Origin: JBHGBM01 sp041946965
GTDB taxonomy: Bacteria; Acidobacteriota; Terriglobia; Bryobacterales; Bryobacteraceae
NCBI GenBank assembly: GCA_041946965.1
Contig: JBHGBM010000031.1
Coordinates: 1-54,909, forward strand
Length of the DNA stretch: 54,909 nt
Direction of reading: 5' to 3'
Under the pieces are notes generated by a model. It searched no databases and was not told where the DNA came from. It was given only the letters and a program-made list of their open reading frames with translations. This document shows, piece by piece, positions 1 through 7,315 of this stretch (its first letter is position 1; every line of letters begins with the position of its first letter). A program made the position numbers and the translations under genes.

Positions 1-156
1 ACCAGCAAGATCGCCGGCCACGCCAGCACCCGCATCACCGAGGAGTACACGGTGGTGCAGTTGAAGCGGCAAGACGAACTCACCCGCCGCATCCAGGACA
101 AGCGCGCCAAGGCCGCGAAGCGGCAGAAGTTGGTCAACCTCGCCGCCGCCGGCTGA
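1..156 (+). CDS. Tyrosine recombinase (integrase), C-terminal fragment
   Basis: The window opens inside this gene, in frame from base 1, and only its last 51 residues are present. They carry the IAGHAS...EEYT signature of the C-terminal active site of phage-type integrases: the His of GHAS (residue 7) and the nucleophilic Tyr of EEYT (residue 16), followed by a basic Lys/Arg-rich tail. In this family the Tyr attacks DNA to form a 3'-phosphotyrosyl link. Its position near a tRNA gene 1.7 kb away fits the integrase of an integrated element. Only the fragment can be judged; the N-terminal DNA-binding part lies outside the window. Confidence 0.7.
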   Translation, partial: TSKIAGHASTRITEEYTVVQLKRQDELTRRIQDKRAKAAKRQKLVNLAAAG

Positions 157-213
157 GCCTTCGTGTAGGAGATCCAACAGCCATCCAAGGTAGAATTTAG
201 GGGCGGGACGAAC

Positions 214-684
214 ATGAAGGTCTTCATCTCCTATGGCGATGCAGCCGACCAAGTGACAGCACTCCGGCTCCAGGCGCTCGGCGCCGCGAACGGCCTTACT
301 GTGTATGTCCCCCCCGCCTACACGCGTCAAGGCGCCCAGGCGCTTCTTGACCCCGCCGCCAGCCAGAAGTTGAGTGACGCAGAAGTCGTGCTCGGCTTCG
401 TTGGCAACGCGCTCAGCGAGGCCTGCCGGCAGGAATTGAACACCGGACTGGCGCTCCGCAAGAACATGATCGTGATGGCCTACCCGCACATCGCACAGCA
501 ACTGCAGCCATACTTCGGGCAGAACCTGGTCGTGATTGACCCAGCCAACCCGGACCAGTCCGAGTTGGGGATCGTGCAGCATCTCAAACAGATCGACGCT
601 CAACAAAATGCGAAGAAGGCCCTCCTCGCTTTGGGAACACTCGTGCTTGGCCTTCTGATCCTTGCCCCAGCCGAAAAGAGTTGA
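214..684 (+). CDS. Small TIR-like protein with a C-terminal membrane helix
   Basis: A 156-residue protein that opens with KVFISYGDA, like strand A of a TIR domain. A helix with LSEACRQEL around residues 67-75 puts a Glu (residue 74) where TIR NAD hydrolases carry their catalytic Glu. The last 22 residues (about 135-151) form one hydrophobic helix, ALLALGTLVLGLLIL, with a short charged tail, so it is probably membrane anchored with the domain in the cytoplasm. A Shine-Dalgarno-like AGGGGCGG precedes the ATG by about 10 nt. The stop lies 6 bp before the PIN gene, so the two are probably co-transcribed. The TIR call rests on motif position only; a SLOG-type or other Rossmann-like domain is possible. 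Confidence 0.5.
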   Translation: MKVFISYGDAADQVTALRLQALGAANGLTVYVPPAYTRQGAQALLDPAASQKLSDAEVVLGFVGNALSEACRQELNTGLALRKNMIVMAYPHIAQQLQPYFGQNLVVIDPANPDQSELGIVQHLKQIDAQQNAKKALLALGTLVLGLLILAPAEKS

Positions 685-690
685 GCTTGG

Positions 691-1221
691 ATGCGCGGCC
701 GCCGCTGCACAATCGACAGTTCGTGTGTCATCGCCCTTGACCACGCGGGGCTTGTGCCATCTCTGAGCGTATTGTTCAGCAGCGTTCTCGTGCCCAAAGC
801 GGTCCGGGAGGAGTTGTTCAGACGGCGGGCAACCAAAGACCGTTTGCAGGCGATCTTCGCCGACTATGCGTTTCTCGAGCGGTGCGACGCCTACGACCAG
901 GGCGCCGTTGACATTTTGCTGCTGGAACAAAGGCGCCAGAGAAGACAGGATCGCGGGGAAGCCGAAGCCGTTGTTCAGGCATCGCAGTTCGGCACGGCCG
1001 TGGTCATCGACGACCGCTGGGGGCGGGAACTCGCCGAGCGCTTCGATTTGGACTGCCACGGCACACTCTGGGTATTGGAGCAGTTGCACGACATGCGCCT
1101 GGTGTCGCCAAGCAAGGTTCGAGAATCGGTCCGGAAGATGCGCGATCACGGCATCCGGCTGCCCTGGCAGGCCGTTGACGACTTGCTGATCCGGATTGGC
1201 GAGTCGCCCTTGTCCGAGTAG
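691..1221 (+). CDS. PIN-domain protein (DUF3368-like putative RNase)
   Basis: A 176-residue protein with the acidic residues of a PIN nuclease in order: Asp9 in TIDSSCVIAL, Glu40/41 in AVREEL, Glu90/92 in RGEAEAVVQA, and Asp107/108 in VVIDDRWGRELA, followed by GTLWVLEQL. This layout fits the DUF3368-type PIN family, metal-dependent RNases often used as toxins. No UPF0175-type antitoxin lies beside it, which is unusual. Instead the partner by position is the TIR-like gene 6 bp upstream, and a ribbon-helix-helix gene converges from the other side, 12 bp after its stop. The toxin role is inferred from family and island setting. Confidence 0.65.
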   Translation: MRGRRCTIDSSCVIALDHAGLVPSLSVLFSSVLVPKAVREELFRRRATKDRLQAIFADYAFLERCDAYDQGAVDILLLEQRRQRRQDRGEAEAVVQASQFGTAVVIDDRWGRELAERFDLDCHGTLWVLEQLHDMRLVSPSKVRESVRKMRDHGIRLPWQAVDDLLIRIGESPLSE

Positions 1222-1233
1222 GAGTGGAATCAC

Positions 1234-1674
1234 TCATCCGGGGGGGAAGAACCCTTGGGGCTCCAACCCCAACCGTCTCAGCCGGTTCCAGGCATCGTCC
1301 TCTTCCCGGTCGCGTTCAGAGGTGTTGGGCAGCGACGTGTTGCGGATCTCGAACCCACACTGCGTGCGGATGAACTGCGGGACAGTCGTTCCGGCTTCAC
1401 AAGACCGCCTTTGGAACTCGCCGAACTCGTCTACGGTCATCACAACCGTCACCGACAACCGTTCCAGGGCGTGGGAAGGACGCCGCGCCGCTGGGCGTGG
1501 CCCGGACTCCATCTCGCGGCCGCGGGCGATCCACGGCGAAAGGCCGCAGCACGTGCGAACGTAGGCCGGCAGGCTCAGTCCAGCCTCGGACGATTTGGCG
1601 TCCAGTTCCAGATACTCGGCGCCGTTGAGGGGAATGGTCACGGACTTGCGGCCAGCGGGCCTCACACATTTCAT
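1234..1674 (-). CDS. Tandem ribbon-helix-helix protein
   Basis: A 146-residue basic protein with two copies of one ~35-residue unit, at about residues 11-45 and 74-108. Both read SVT..., then an aromatic residue and Glu, then EAG, Pro-x-(Tyr/Phe)-(Val/Ile)-Arg-Thr and Cys-Gly. A short beta strand followed by two helices with this spacing is the ribbon-helix-helix DNA-binding pattern, which normally works as a dimer of two chains; here both halves lie in one chain. It may be the repressor of the TIR/PIN genes or a MobC-like relaxosome factor. It converges on the PIN gene. The fold is inferred from the repeat; no partner or target is known. Confidence 0.5.
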   Translation of the reverse strand: MKCVRPAGRKSVTIPLNGAEYLELDAKSSEAGLSLPAYVRTCCGLSPWIARGREMESGPRPAARRPSHALERLSVTVVMTVDEFGEFQRRSCEAGTTVPQFIRTQCGFEIRNTSLPNTSERDREEDDAWNRLRRLGLEPQGFFPPG

Positions 1675-1815
1675 CGTAGCCGTCGTGCCGTATTGGGCAA
1701 TCGAAATTCTTGTCCATGGACTTCACGATGGTCCAGTGACAGGATTCCAAAACGGCGGATACAACCGCGCGCGTGCGCGAGAGCAATCGCGTTGCCGATC
1801 TGGGATGTGAGGGGG

Positions 1816-1894
1816 TGGTGGGCTCGGCAGAACTCGAATCTGCGACCTCATCCGTGTCAAGGATGCGCTCTCTAACCAACTGAGCTACGGGCCC
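1816..1894 (-). tRNA. tRNA-Val (anticodon GAC)
   Basis: Read on the minus strand, the cloverleaf is complete: a 7-bp acceptor stem with one C-A mismatch (position 5-68), a GCTC/GAGC D-stem, a CATCC/GGATG anticodon stem with loop TTGACAC (anticodon GAC at 1856-1858), a GCAGA/TCTGC T-stem with loop TTCGAGT, discriminator A and an encoded CCA at 1816-1818. The 3' end faces the integrase fragment and island genes, the usual orientation for an integration site. Confidence 0.95.
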
Positions 1895-1913
1895 CGAGAG
1901 GCGTGAAAATCTC

Positions 1914-1922
1914 AGTGTACCA
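1914..1922 (-). promoter_or_regulatory. Extended -10 promoter of tRNA-Val
   Basis: On the minus strand TGG-TACACT lies about 20 nt upstream of the tRNA 5' end. TACACT resembles the -10 hexamer and the TGG just before it fits an extended -10. No good -35 box is seen 17 nt further up, so this is a tentative call. Confidence 0.3.
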
Positions 1923-2044
1923 TGGGCTCGTTCCGCTTCGAGCGGCAGAACTCTATGAAGTCCGGCGCGGGCCCCCGGTGGCGAACCCGGCGTGCTGCAC
2001 GAGTTGGAGACGGGCTTGGCGGAGCGGCTCTGGTGGGGGCCAAT

Positions 2045-2067
2045 GAATGGCCGCAAGGCGGTCGTTC
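2045..2067. repeat. REP-like imperfect hairpin after ribF
   Basis: GAATGGCCGC (2045-2054) pairs with GCGGTCGTTC (2058-2067) around a 3-nt loop, with 8 of 10 positions paired. It sits just past the ribF stop codon. It has no T-run, so it is either a REP-like element or a factor-assisted end of the ribF transcript. Other copies in the genome would settle which. Confidence 0.4.
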
Positions 2068-2075
2068 CTACTGAG

Positions 2076-3044
2076 CTACGGCGACAGCCGGAGCGGGGCG
2101 CCGATCCAGCGGGCCAAGCGGCGGAAGTAGGTCCGCGCGCGCTCCACGTCCCGCAGGATCTGCCGCTTCAGCTCTTCAGGGGAGGCGAACTTGCGCTCGG
2201 GGCGCACGCGGCGGAGCAGTTCCAGCCGGATGCGGCGCGGCGCGGGCCACGCCAGCGGCTCGAGCAGGTGCGTCTCGATGGAGAGATCCCCGCCGTCGAA
2301 GGTAGGGCGCCGCCCGATATTGGTGATGGATGGCCAGCGCCGCCCATCGTCCAGATCCAGCGTGCGGCTGATATAGACGCCGGTGGCGGGCAGCATTTCC
2401 GTTCCGGTCTTCAGGTTCAGGGTGGGGACGGTTTGCCGCGCGCCGACGCCGCGTCCGGGAATCACTTCCCCTTCCACGGCGAACGGACGCCCGAGCAGCC
2501 GGGCGGCGCGCGCCACTTCGCCGGTTTCCAGCATGCGGCGGATCGAGCTGCTGCTCACCGTGCGGCCGCGCAGGGAGACGGCGGGCACGATCTGGGTATC
2601 GAACCCGTGGCGCTTGCCCAGCTCGGCCAGCACCCGGACGTTGCCCGCCTGCTGGAAGCCGAAGTGGAAGTTATCACCCACCAGCACGGCCCGCGCGCCG
2701 AGTTTTCCGGCCAGGATCCGGCGGGCGAATTCGTCGGGCGAGAGATGCGCCACGGCGTCGTCGAAGGGCAGGATCAGGACCTGTTCGATGCCCTCCTCGG
2801 CCATCAGCGCGGTGCGCTGTTCCGGAGTGGTCATCAGACGGGGGGCCCGCTCGGGAGCCACGATGCGGGCCGGATGCGGATCGAAGGTGAGCACGGAGGC
2901 TTTCAGCCCGCGCTCGGCCGCGGTGGCGCGCACGCGGCGGAAGAGGCGCCGGTGGCCGGCGTGGACGCCGTCGAAGTTGCCGATGGTGAGCGCGCAGGGG
3001 GCGAAATCGGGCGGGACGTCTTCCAGCTTGCGGAAGATCCTCAT
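2076..3044 (-). CDS. ribF: Bifunctional riboflavin kinase / FAD synthetase
   Basis: A 322-residue cytoplasmic enzyme that phosphorylates riboflavin to FMN and adenylates FMN to FAD. The N-terminal nucleotidyltransferase domain shows GNFDGVHAGH at residues 22-31 and SSSSIRRML near residue 165. The C-terminal flavokinase domain starts near residue 185 with GRPFAVEGEVIPGRG and VPTLNL. Length and domain order are standard. Its ATG overlaps the stop of the upstream PhnP-like gene by 4 bp, so the two are translationally coupled with the DUF1844 gene ahead. The stop codon lies within a tRNA D-arm-like sequence (see findings). Confidence 0.95.
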   Translation of the reverse strand: MRIFRKLEDVPPDFAPCALTIGNFDGVHAGHRRLFRRVRATAAERGLKASVLTFDPHPARIVAPERAPRLMTTPEQRTALMAEEGIEQVLILPFDDAVAHLSPDEFARRILAGKLGARAVLVGDNFHFGFQQAGNVRVLAELGKRHGFDTQIVPAVSLRGRTVSSSSIRRMLETGEVARAARLLGRPFAVEGEVIPGRGVGARQTVPTLNLKTGTEMLPATGVYISRTLDLDDGRRWPSITNIGRRPTFDGGDLSIETHLLEPLAWPAPRRIRLELLRRVRPERKFASPEELKRQILRDVERARTYFRRLARWIGAPLRLSP

Positions 3045-3820
3045 GCGCCCTCCTCCACCAGGATCTCCAGCCCATCGTAGGCCAGGCGCACGTGCGCGGG
3101 CAGGCGGCTCTCGGCCCGCTCGTGCGCCAGGTCGTGGCAGATGTGGGTGAAGAAGACGCGCCGCGCGCCGAGCTGCCCGGCGGTGGCGAGCGACCGCTCC
3201 ACCGTCGAATGAGTGCGGTGCGGTTTGTAGCGCAGCGCGTCCAGGAACAGCACATCCAGCCCGCGCAGCAGATCGAAAGACGCTTCCGGGATATCGCTGT
3301 GGTCAGTGAGGTAGGCGGCGCTGCCGAAACGGAAGCCGTAGATCATCGCTGAGCCGTGCTGTAGCGGCACCGGCGTGAACTCCAGGCCGAACAGGTCGAA
3401 GGGCGCGCCGTCAAGCGCGCGGCAGACCAGCTTGGGCACGTTGGATTCCTTGGTTTCCCCGTCGAAGATGTACTGGAACGAGCGCCGCACCACTTCCAGC
3501 GTGCCGGGCGAACCGTAAATGGGGATCGGGTCCTTCTGCCGGAAGTTGAAGGGCCGCACGTCGTCCAGGCCCATGATGTGGTCAGCGTGCTCGTGGGTGA
3601 ACAGCACGGCGTCGATGCGCTCGATGCGTGCGCGCAGGGCCTGGGTGCGGAGATCGGGCGTGGTGTCGATCAACACGTTGCGCCCGCCATAGCCGACCAG
3701 CACGGAAGGCCGCAGGCGGTTGTCGCGCGGGTCGGTCGAGGTGCACACATCGCAATAACAGCCAATGGTAGGCACACCCATGCTGGTGCCGGATCCCAGG
3801 ACCGTGATCTTAAGTTGCAT
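3041..3820 (-). CDS. MBL-fold metallo-hydrolase, PhnP-like
   Basis: A 259-residue metallo-beta-lactamase-fold protein. It opens with the GSGTSMGVP loop, then GCYCDVC, a Cys cluster like the structural zinc site of PhnP (phosphoribosyl cyclic phosphodiesterase), and near residue 77 it carries the metal-binding motif THEHADH. Later His residues (LTDHSD, FTHICHD) complete the di-metal site. PhnP relatives hydrolyse cyclic phosphodiesters; the true substrate here is unknown, because no phosphonate genes are near. It lies between a DUF1844 gene (directly adjoining) and ribF (4-bp overlap), which suggests a housekeeping role in nucleotide or cofactor turnover. Confidence 0.8.
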   Translation of the reverse strand: MQLKITVLGSGTSMGVPTIGCYCDVCTSTDPRDNRLRPSVLVGYGGRNVLIDTTPDLRTQALRARIERIDAVLFTHEHADHIMGLDDVRPFNFRQKDPIPIYGSPGTLEVVRRSFQYIFDGETKESNVPKLVCRALDGAPFDLFGLEFTPVPLQHGSAMIYGFRFGSAAYLTDHSDIPEASFDLLRGLDVLFLDALRYKPHRTHSTVERSLATAGQLGARRVFFTHICHDLAHERAESRLPAHVRLAYDGLEILVEEGA

Positions 3821-4165
3821 CTAGGCCGGCTGGCCCTCGGCTTCCGCGGCCGGGCGTTTTTGCGCTTCATCGGCCGCCTGCACGAAGCGGAAGCGCAACT
3901 CGGTCAGCGAGTTCTCCAGGTAACGCTGCTCTTCGAGCGACAGGTTGCCGCGCGTCTTTTCCAGCAACACCCCGAGCAGGTCGATGTAATGCCGTGCCGC
4001 CGCCAGGTCCGGCTGGGAATTCTCCGCCTCCGGCCCGGCGGGAAACAGCCCAAGGTGCATCTCGGCCTGCATGCGCAACGAGAATACTAGGTAGCCGAAC
4101 GAGGCGGGGGGCAGAGGCGTGTCACGCCCGGTGGCATTCTTCTCGGTCTCTTCCATCAGTTCCAT
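3821..4165 (-). CDS. DUF1844 family protein
   Basis: A 114-residue protein whose core, residues 20-95, has the DUF1844 look: PPASFGYLVFSLRMQAEMHLG, then LAAARHYIDLLGVLLEKTRGNL and LEEQRYLENSLTELRFRFV. The family is widespread in Acidobacteriota and related phyla and has no known function. It is all-helical, with acidic, Ala-rich ends. The ATG is preceded by AAGG at 5-nt spacing, and a perfect 12-bp hairpin abuts that ribosome binding site. The stop codon directly adjoins the start of the PhnP-like gene, so it leads the operon DUF1844-phnP-like-ribF. Confidence 0.85.
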   Translation of the reverse strand: MELMEETEKNATGRDTPLPPASFGYLVFSLRMQAEMHLGLFPAGPEAENSQPDLAAARHYIDLLGVLLEKTRGNLSLEEQRYLENSLTELRFRFVQAADEAQKRPAAEAEGQPA

Positions 4166-4174
4166 TTTAACCTT

Positions 4175-4204
4175 GGAGCCATACAGAATCGGCTGTATGG
4201 CTCC
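4175..4204. terminator. Perfect 12-bp hairpin next to the DUF1844 ribosome binding site
   Basis: GGAGCCATACAG (4175-4186) and CTGTATGGCTCC (4193-4204) pair without mismatch around a 6-nt loop. On the minus strand the stem is followed at once by AAGGTTAAA and the DUF1844 start codon. There is no T-run, so it may end the upstream ROK transcript by another route, or control access to the ribosome binding site. The role is inferred. Confidence 0.45.
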
Positions 4205-4254
4205 GCGGGGGGGCGCGCCTCTAAACTACAGCTAACAGGAATCGGAACCCATCT

Positions 4255-4314
4255 CGGGGTGATCGGGGACGCGAGCCGGCGGTAAGTGCCGGCTCGCCGT
4301 CTTTGACCACCCCG
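4255..4314. other. Nested stem-loop, possible structured RNA
   Basis: The gap 4166-4465 holds no convincing gene. Its clearest feature is GCGAGCCGGC (4271-4280) pairing perfectly with GCCGGCTCGC (4288-4297) around a 7-nt loop. The stem extends by 3 bp past one bulged C. An outer stem, CGGGGTG (4255-4261) with CACCCCG (4308-4314), encloses it. I do not recognise a known RNA family, and the strand cannot be fixed. A terminator for the ROK gene on the minus strand, or an untranslated regulatory RNA, would fit. Confidence 0.35.
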
Positions 4315-4465
4315 AAGACATTTTGGGCCATTCGATTTCTATTCCCCGCCCCTGAAGGAAACCCTGCGGCAGTCAGGCCCGTGGCGTTTGGGGCACTCCG
4401 AGCCGCCGCTCACGTGCGGCGCGAGCATGGATTCGAGCGCGGCGAGCGAAAGGCGCGGCGGCGCG

Positions 4466-5377
4466 TCAGATCACCACCGCGGCGGCGCCGACGATGCCCA
4501 CGTTGGCCGCAAGCTGCGCGGGCACGATGGGCGTTTCGGCGGCGAACTGGTTGATGGTGCGCCGCGGCACGATGCGGCGCAGCCGCGAGAACAGCGGTTC
4601 GCCCATGCGCGCCACCCCGCCGCCGATGACGATGATCTCCGGGTCGAGCGCTGAGATCATGCTGCCGAGCCACGCGCCGAGCATCTCGCAGGATTCCTCC
4701 AGGATGCGCACGGCGAGTGGATCATCCTGCGCCACGCCGCGGCCAATGTCCTCCGCGGTGACCGGCTCACGCAGCAGGGTGTCCGGGTACTCCGGCAACA
4801 GCTCCGTGGCCCTCCGCGCCATGGCGGTGCCGGAGGCCAGCGCCTCGATGCAGCCGCGCACGCCGCAGTTGCAGACCGTGCTGCTGCGGTAATCCACCGT
4901 GACGTGGCCGCCCTCGGCCGCCGCGCCGTTCTTGCCGTGGTAGATCTTGCCGTCGAGTACGATGCCGGCGCCGATGCCGGTGCTCAGGGTCACATAGAAG
5001 ACGCTGGAGTAGCCGCGCGCGGCGCCGAAGAGGGTTTCGGCGAGCCCGGCGGCGTTGGCGTCGTTTTCCACGCGGCAAGGCACGCCAAAGCGGCGGCTCA
5101 CCTCCGCGGCCAGCGGCACGTTGCGCCAGCCGAACAAGTTGGGAGGGTTCAGCACCACCCCGGTCTTGGGGTTCAGCGGGCCAGGCGCGCAGATCCCTAT
5201 GGCGCGCACAGCCGGCGACATGAGCTGCGCAATGGCGCCGTACACCTGCGCGATGGAGACCTCGTAACCCTCTTGCGCGCGCGTGGAGGCGGTCACGGCC
5301 GCCGTCACGTGGGCTTCATCGGTTACCACACCGGCGGCGATCTTCGTGCCGCCTATATCGACTCCGAGTACGGGCAT
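4466..5377 (-). CDS. ROK family sugar kinase (glucokinase-like)
   Basis: A 303-residue ROK kinase. DIGGTKIAAG at residues 7-16 is the ATP phosphate loop. ENDANAAGLAE near residue 105 carries the catalytic Asp, GTGIGAGIVLDG follows, and CNCGVRGCIEALAS near residue 170 is the ROK zinc site and consensus. There is no N-terminal DNA-binding domain, so it is a kinase, not a repressor. Members phosphorylate glucose, fructose or N-acetylated hexoses; the substrate cannot be told here. It is the last gene after the beta-helix and heparinase-like genes and may phosphorylate the sugar they release. Confidence 0.85.
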   Translation of the reverse strand: MPVLGVDIGGTKIAAGVVTDEAHVTAAVTASTRAQEGYEVSIAQVYGAIAQLMSPAVRAIGICAPGPLNPKTGVVLNPPNLFGWRNVPLAAEVSRRFGVPCRVENDANAAGLAETLFGAARGYSSVFYVTLSTGIGAGIVLDGKIYHGKNGAAAEGGHVTVDYRSSTVCNCGVRGCIEALASGTAMARRATELLPEYPDTLLREPVTAEDIGRGVAQDDPLAVRILEESCEMLGAWLGSMISALDPEIIVIGGGVARMGEPLFSRLRRIVPRRTINQFAAETPIVPAQLAANVGIVGAAAVVI

Positions 5378-5389
5378 TCGAGAGTCACC

Positions 5390-7315
5390 CTAGCACGAGA
5401 TGCTTACTTTGAAACCACCTGCCGCGGGCGGGTGTTCCGCAACCAGCAAGATGCGGTAGAGCCGCTCTCCCCACGCGCCGCGCAGACGGCCGTCCTCGAG
5501 CTTGATCTCCTCGGATCTGGCGCTGAGGGCCTTATCGAACTCCACCCGCACGTCATCGAGCCGCACCACGCCGCCCGATATCCGGGGCGCGCGCGGCGTC
5601 ATCAAGGTCAGGGTGATCTGCGGCACGGCCTGGCGCAGGCGGTAGTTCTCCTCGACGGTAATCTCGTTCCGGGCGCGGTCCAGGCGCAGCGTGCGCACCC
5701 AGGATTCCACCCCGGCTTCCGCCGGATAAGCCTTGGCGATGTCCAGCCGGAACTGGGCGGAGCCGCTGTCGGCGCGGTGCTCGACGGCGCTCGCCTGGTA
5801 CTGCCGTCCCGCGCCCTGCATCACGCCGCCGATGGTGGGCAGGTTGTGATAGGCCGACTGCATCGTCCAGATCTCGTAGCGCCGCGAGCTGAAGGTTTTC
5901 GCAGTGTAAGTCTCCACGCCCACGTCAATGATGGCGGGCTTGCCGTTGGCGAAGACGATGAAATTGCCGACGTCGTTGTGGTTGTGACTCTCGGCGTTAT
6001 GGCCGCCCTGCGCCGCCAGGTAGAGCCCATCGGTGCTGCCCTCTTTCGAGCGCGCGGCCATCACCTGAATGCCCGCGAGCCAGGCGTCGCGCACCAGCGG
6101 CTGATAGGCCTTGGCGGCGTGCAGCGCCTCGGCGTTGAACAGCGCGGGCAGTTGCCGGCCGATGCTGTCGCCGCCGGAGCCGGATCGCGCGGCGAAGGCG
6201 CCCAGCGCCTGCATCTTCTCGTCCGCGATGCGGCGCCCGTAGCGGAAGATCAGGTCGCCGGAGGGCCGCAGGCGCGCGGAGGCATCGGCGAAGTTCACGT
6301 ACCAGTCGTCGTTGATGTGGGCGCGGTAGATGTAGCGCCCGATTTCGCGCACCAGCGGCACGCCATAGAAGTCCATGGCGCCGCCGCTGGCCGAATAGAG
6401 CAGTTCGAGGCAATCGAACAGCGACGCTCCGGCGCGGCCCCAGTAGCCGGGGCCTTCGTCGCAGCCGCCGTCGTCGTGGTAACCGTCCAGAAACACATCC
6501 AGGCTCAGCAGGATCTTGTGCACCGCCTGGGCGCGGCGGGCGGCATCCGGCTCCATCAGCAGCTCGCAGGTGAGCCAGTTGGAATTGATCCACGGATTCC
6601 AGTTGTTCACCGGGTGGTCGCGGTCCCTCAGGCCCATCCAGCCGAAATCGGTGCGGGTGCGGTTGGGTTCCAGTACGCGTCGCGCGATCTCGGTGCGGAT
6701 GCGCTCGGGCGCGAGCGGGCTGACCTTGGCCAGTTGCGGCGCGAGCAGATAGTGCGTCCAGGCGAGCAGGCTGGCGGTTTCCGCGGCGAACAGATCGACG
6801 ATCGGTTCGTTCACGTCCGGCAAGCCCGTGCCGGCCTTCTGCGCTCCGAGGTGCGCGGGCACGCCCCAGAAGGTCTCCTCGCAGGTGGCCCAGAGGCCGT
6901 TCACGATCTCATCGAGGAAGCGCCCCTTGGCTTCGGCGCACTCGGCGATGACGAGCTCGCGCAGTTTCTCGCGGCGTTCGCTGCGCAGGCGCTCATAGCG
7001 GGACCGGTTGCCCACCCGGCGGTATTCGAGGAATACCGTGGCGGGGAGCACCGGCCAGGGCTGGCCGAGGTGGCGGGCGCCCGATTCCGCGAGGGCGGTT
7101 CGCACTTCGGCCGGCAGCTTTTCCCAGCCCTGCCGGTCCGCCGCCGTGGGGAAGGGCTTCCAGGCCTCGCGCGCCGCCAGCGTGCGGGCCAGTTTCTCCA
7201 CCGGCCACGCGGCGGCAAGAATGGCGCGCGAGCGCCGTGCCGCGGGCGCCGCGGCCAGCGCCGGAAGCGAGACGAACGTGCGGCGGGAAAAAGTCAGCTC
7301 AGTTCCTTGGTCCAT
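5390..7315 (-). CDS. Heparinase II/III-like polysaccharide lyase
   Basis: A 641-residue exported protein with a Tat-like signal (SRRTFVSLPALAAAPAA). A helical toroid follows, with NNWNPWINSNW, LDGYHDDGGCDEGPGYW and YSASGG, as in alginate and heparin lyases. The C-terminal half carries HNAESHNHNDVGNF, the His motif of the heparinase II/III beta-sandwich domain, near residue 415. Such enzymes cleave uronate-containing glycans by beta-elimination. I chose the ATG at 7315 because AAGGAG lies 10 nt before it; an in-frame ATG at 7342 is possible. The start overlaps the end of the beta-helix gene, so the genes are coupled. The substrate is not predictable. Confidence 0.8.
   Translation of the reverse strand: MDQGTELTFSRRTFVSLPALAAAPAARRSRAILAAAWPVEKLARTLAAREAWKPFPTAADRQGWEKLPAEVRTALAESGARHLGQPWPVLPATVFLEYRRVGNRSRYERLRSERREKLRELVIAECAEAKGRFLDEIVNGLWATCEETFWGVPAHLGAQKAGTGLPDVNEPIVDLFAAETASLLAWTHYLLAPQLAKVSPLAPERIRTEIARRVLEPNRTRTDFGWMGLRDRDHPVNNWNPWINSNWLTCELLMEPDAARRAQAVHKILLSLDVFLDGYHDDGGCDEGPGYWGRAGASLFDCLELLYSASGGAMDFYGVPLVREIGRYIYRAHINDDWYVNFADASARLRPSGDLIFRYGRRIADEKMQALGAFAARSGSGGDSIGRQLPALFNAEALHAAKAYQPLVRDAWLAGIQVMAARSKEGSTDGLYLAAQGGHNAESHNHNDVGNFIVFANGKPAIIDVGVETYTAKTFSSRRYEIWTMQSAYHNLPTIGGVMQGAGRQYQASAVEHRADSGSAQFRLDIAKAYPAEAGVESWVRTLRLDRARNEITVEENYRLRQAVPQITLTLMTPRAPRISGGVVRLDDVRVEFDKALSARSEEIKLEDGRLRGAWGERLYRILLVAEHPPAAGGFKVSISC

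Noticed and set aside
1234..1894. CRISPR array or insertion sequence near the island
   Set aside because: No regular repeats with spacers and no terminal inverted repeats with a transposase were found.
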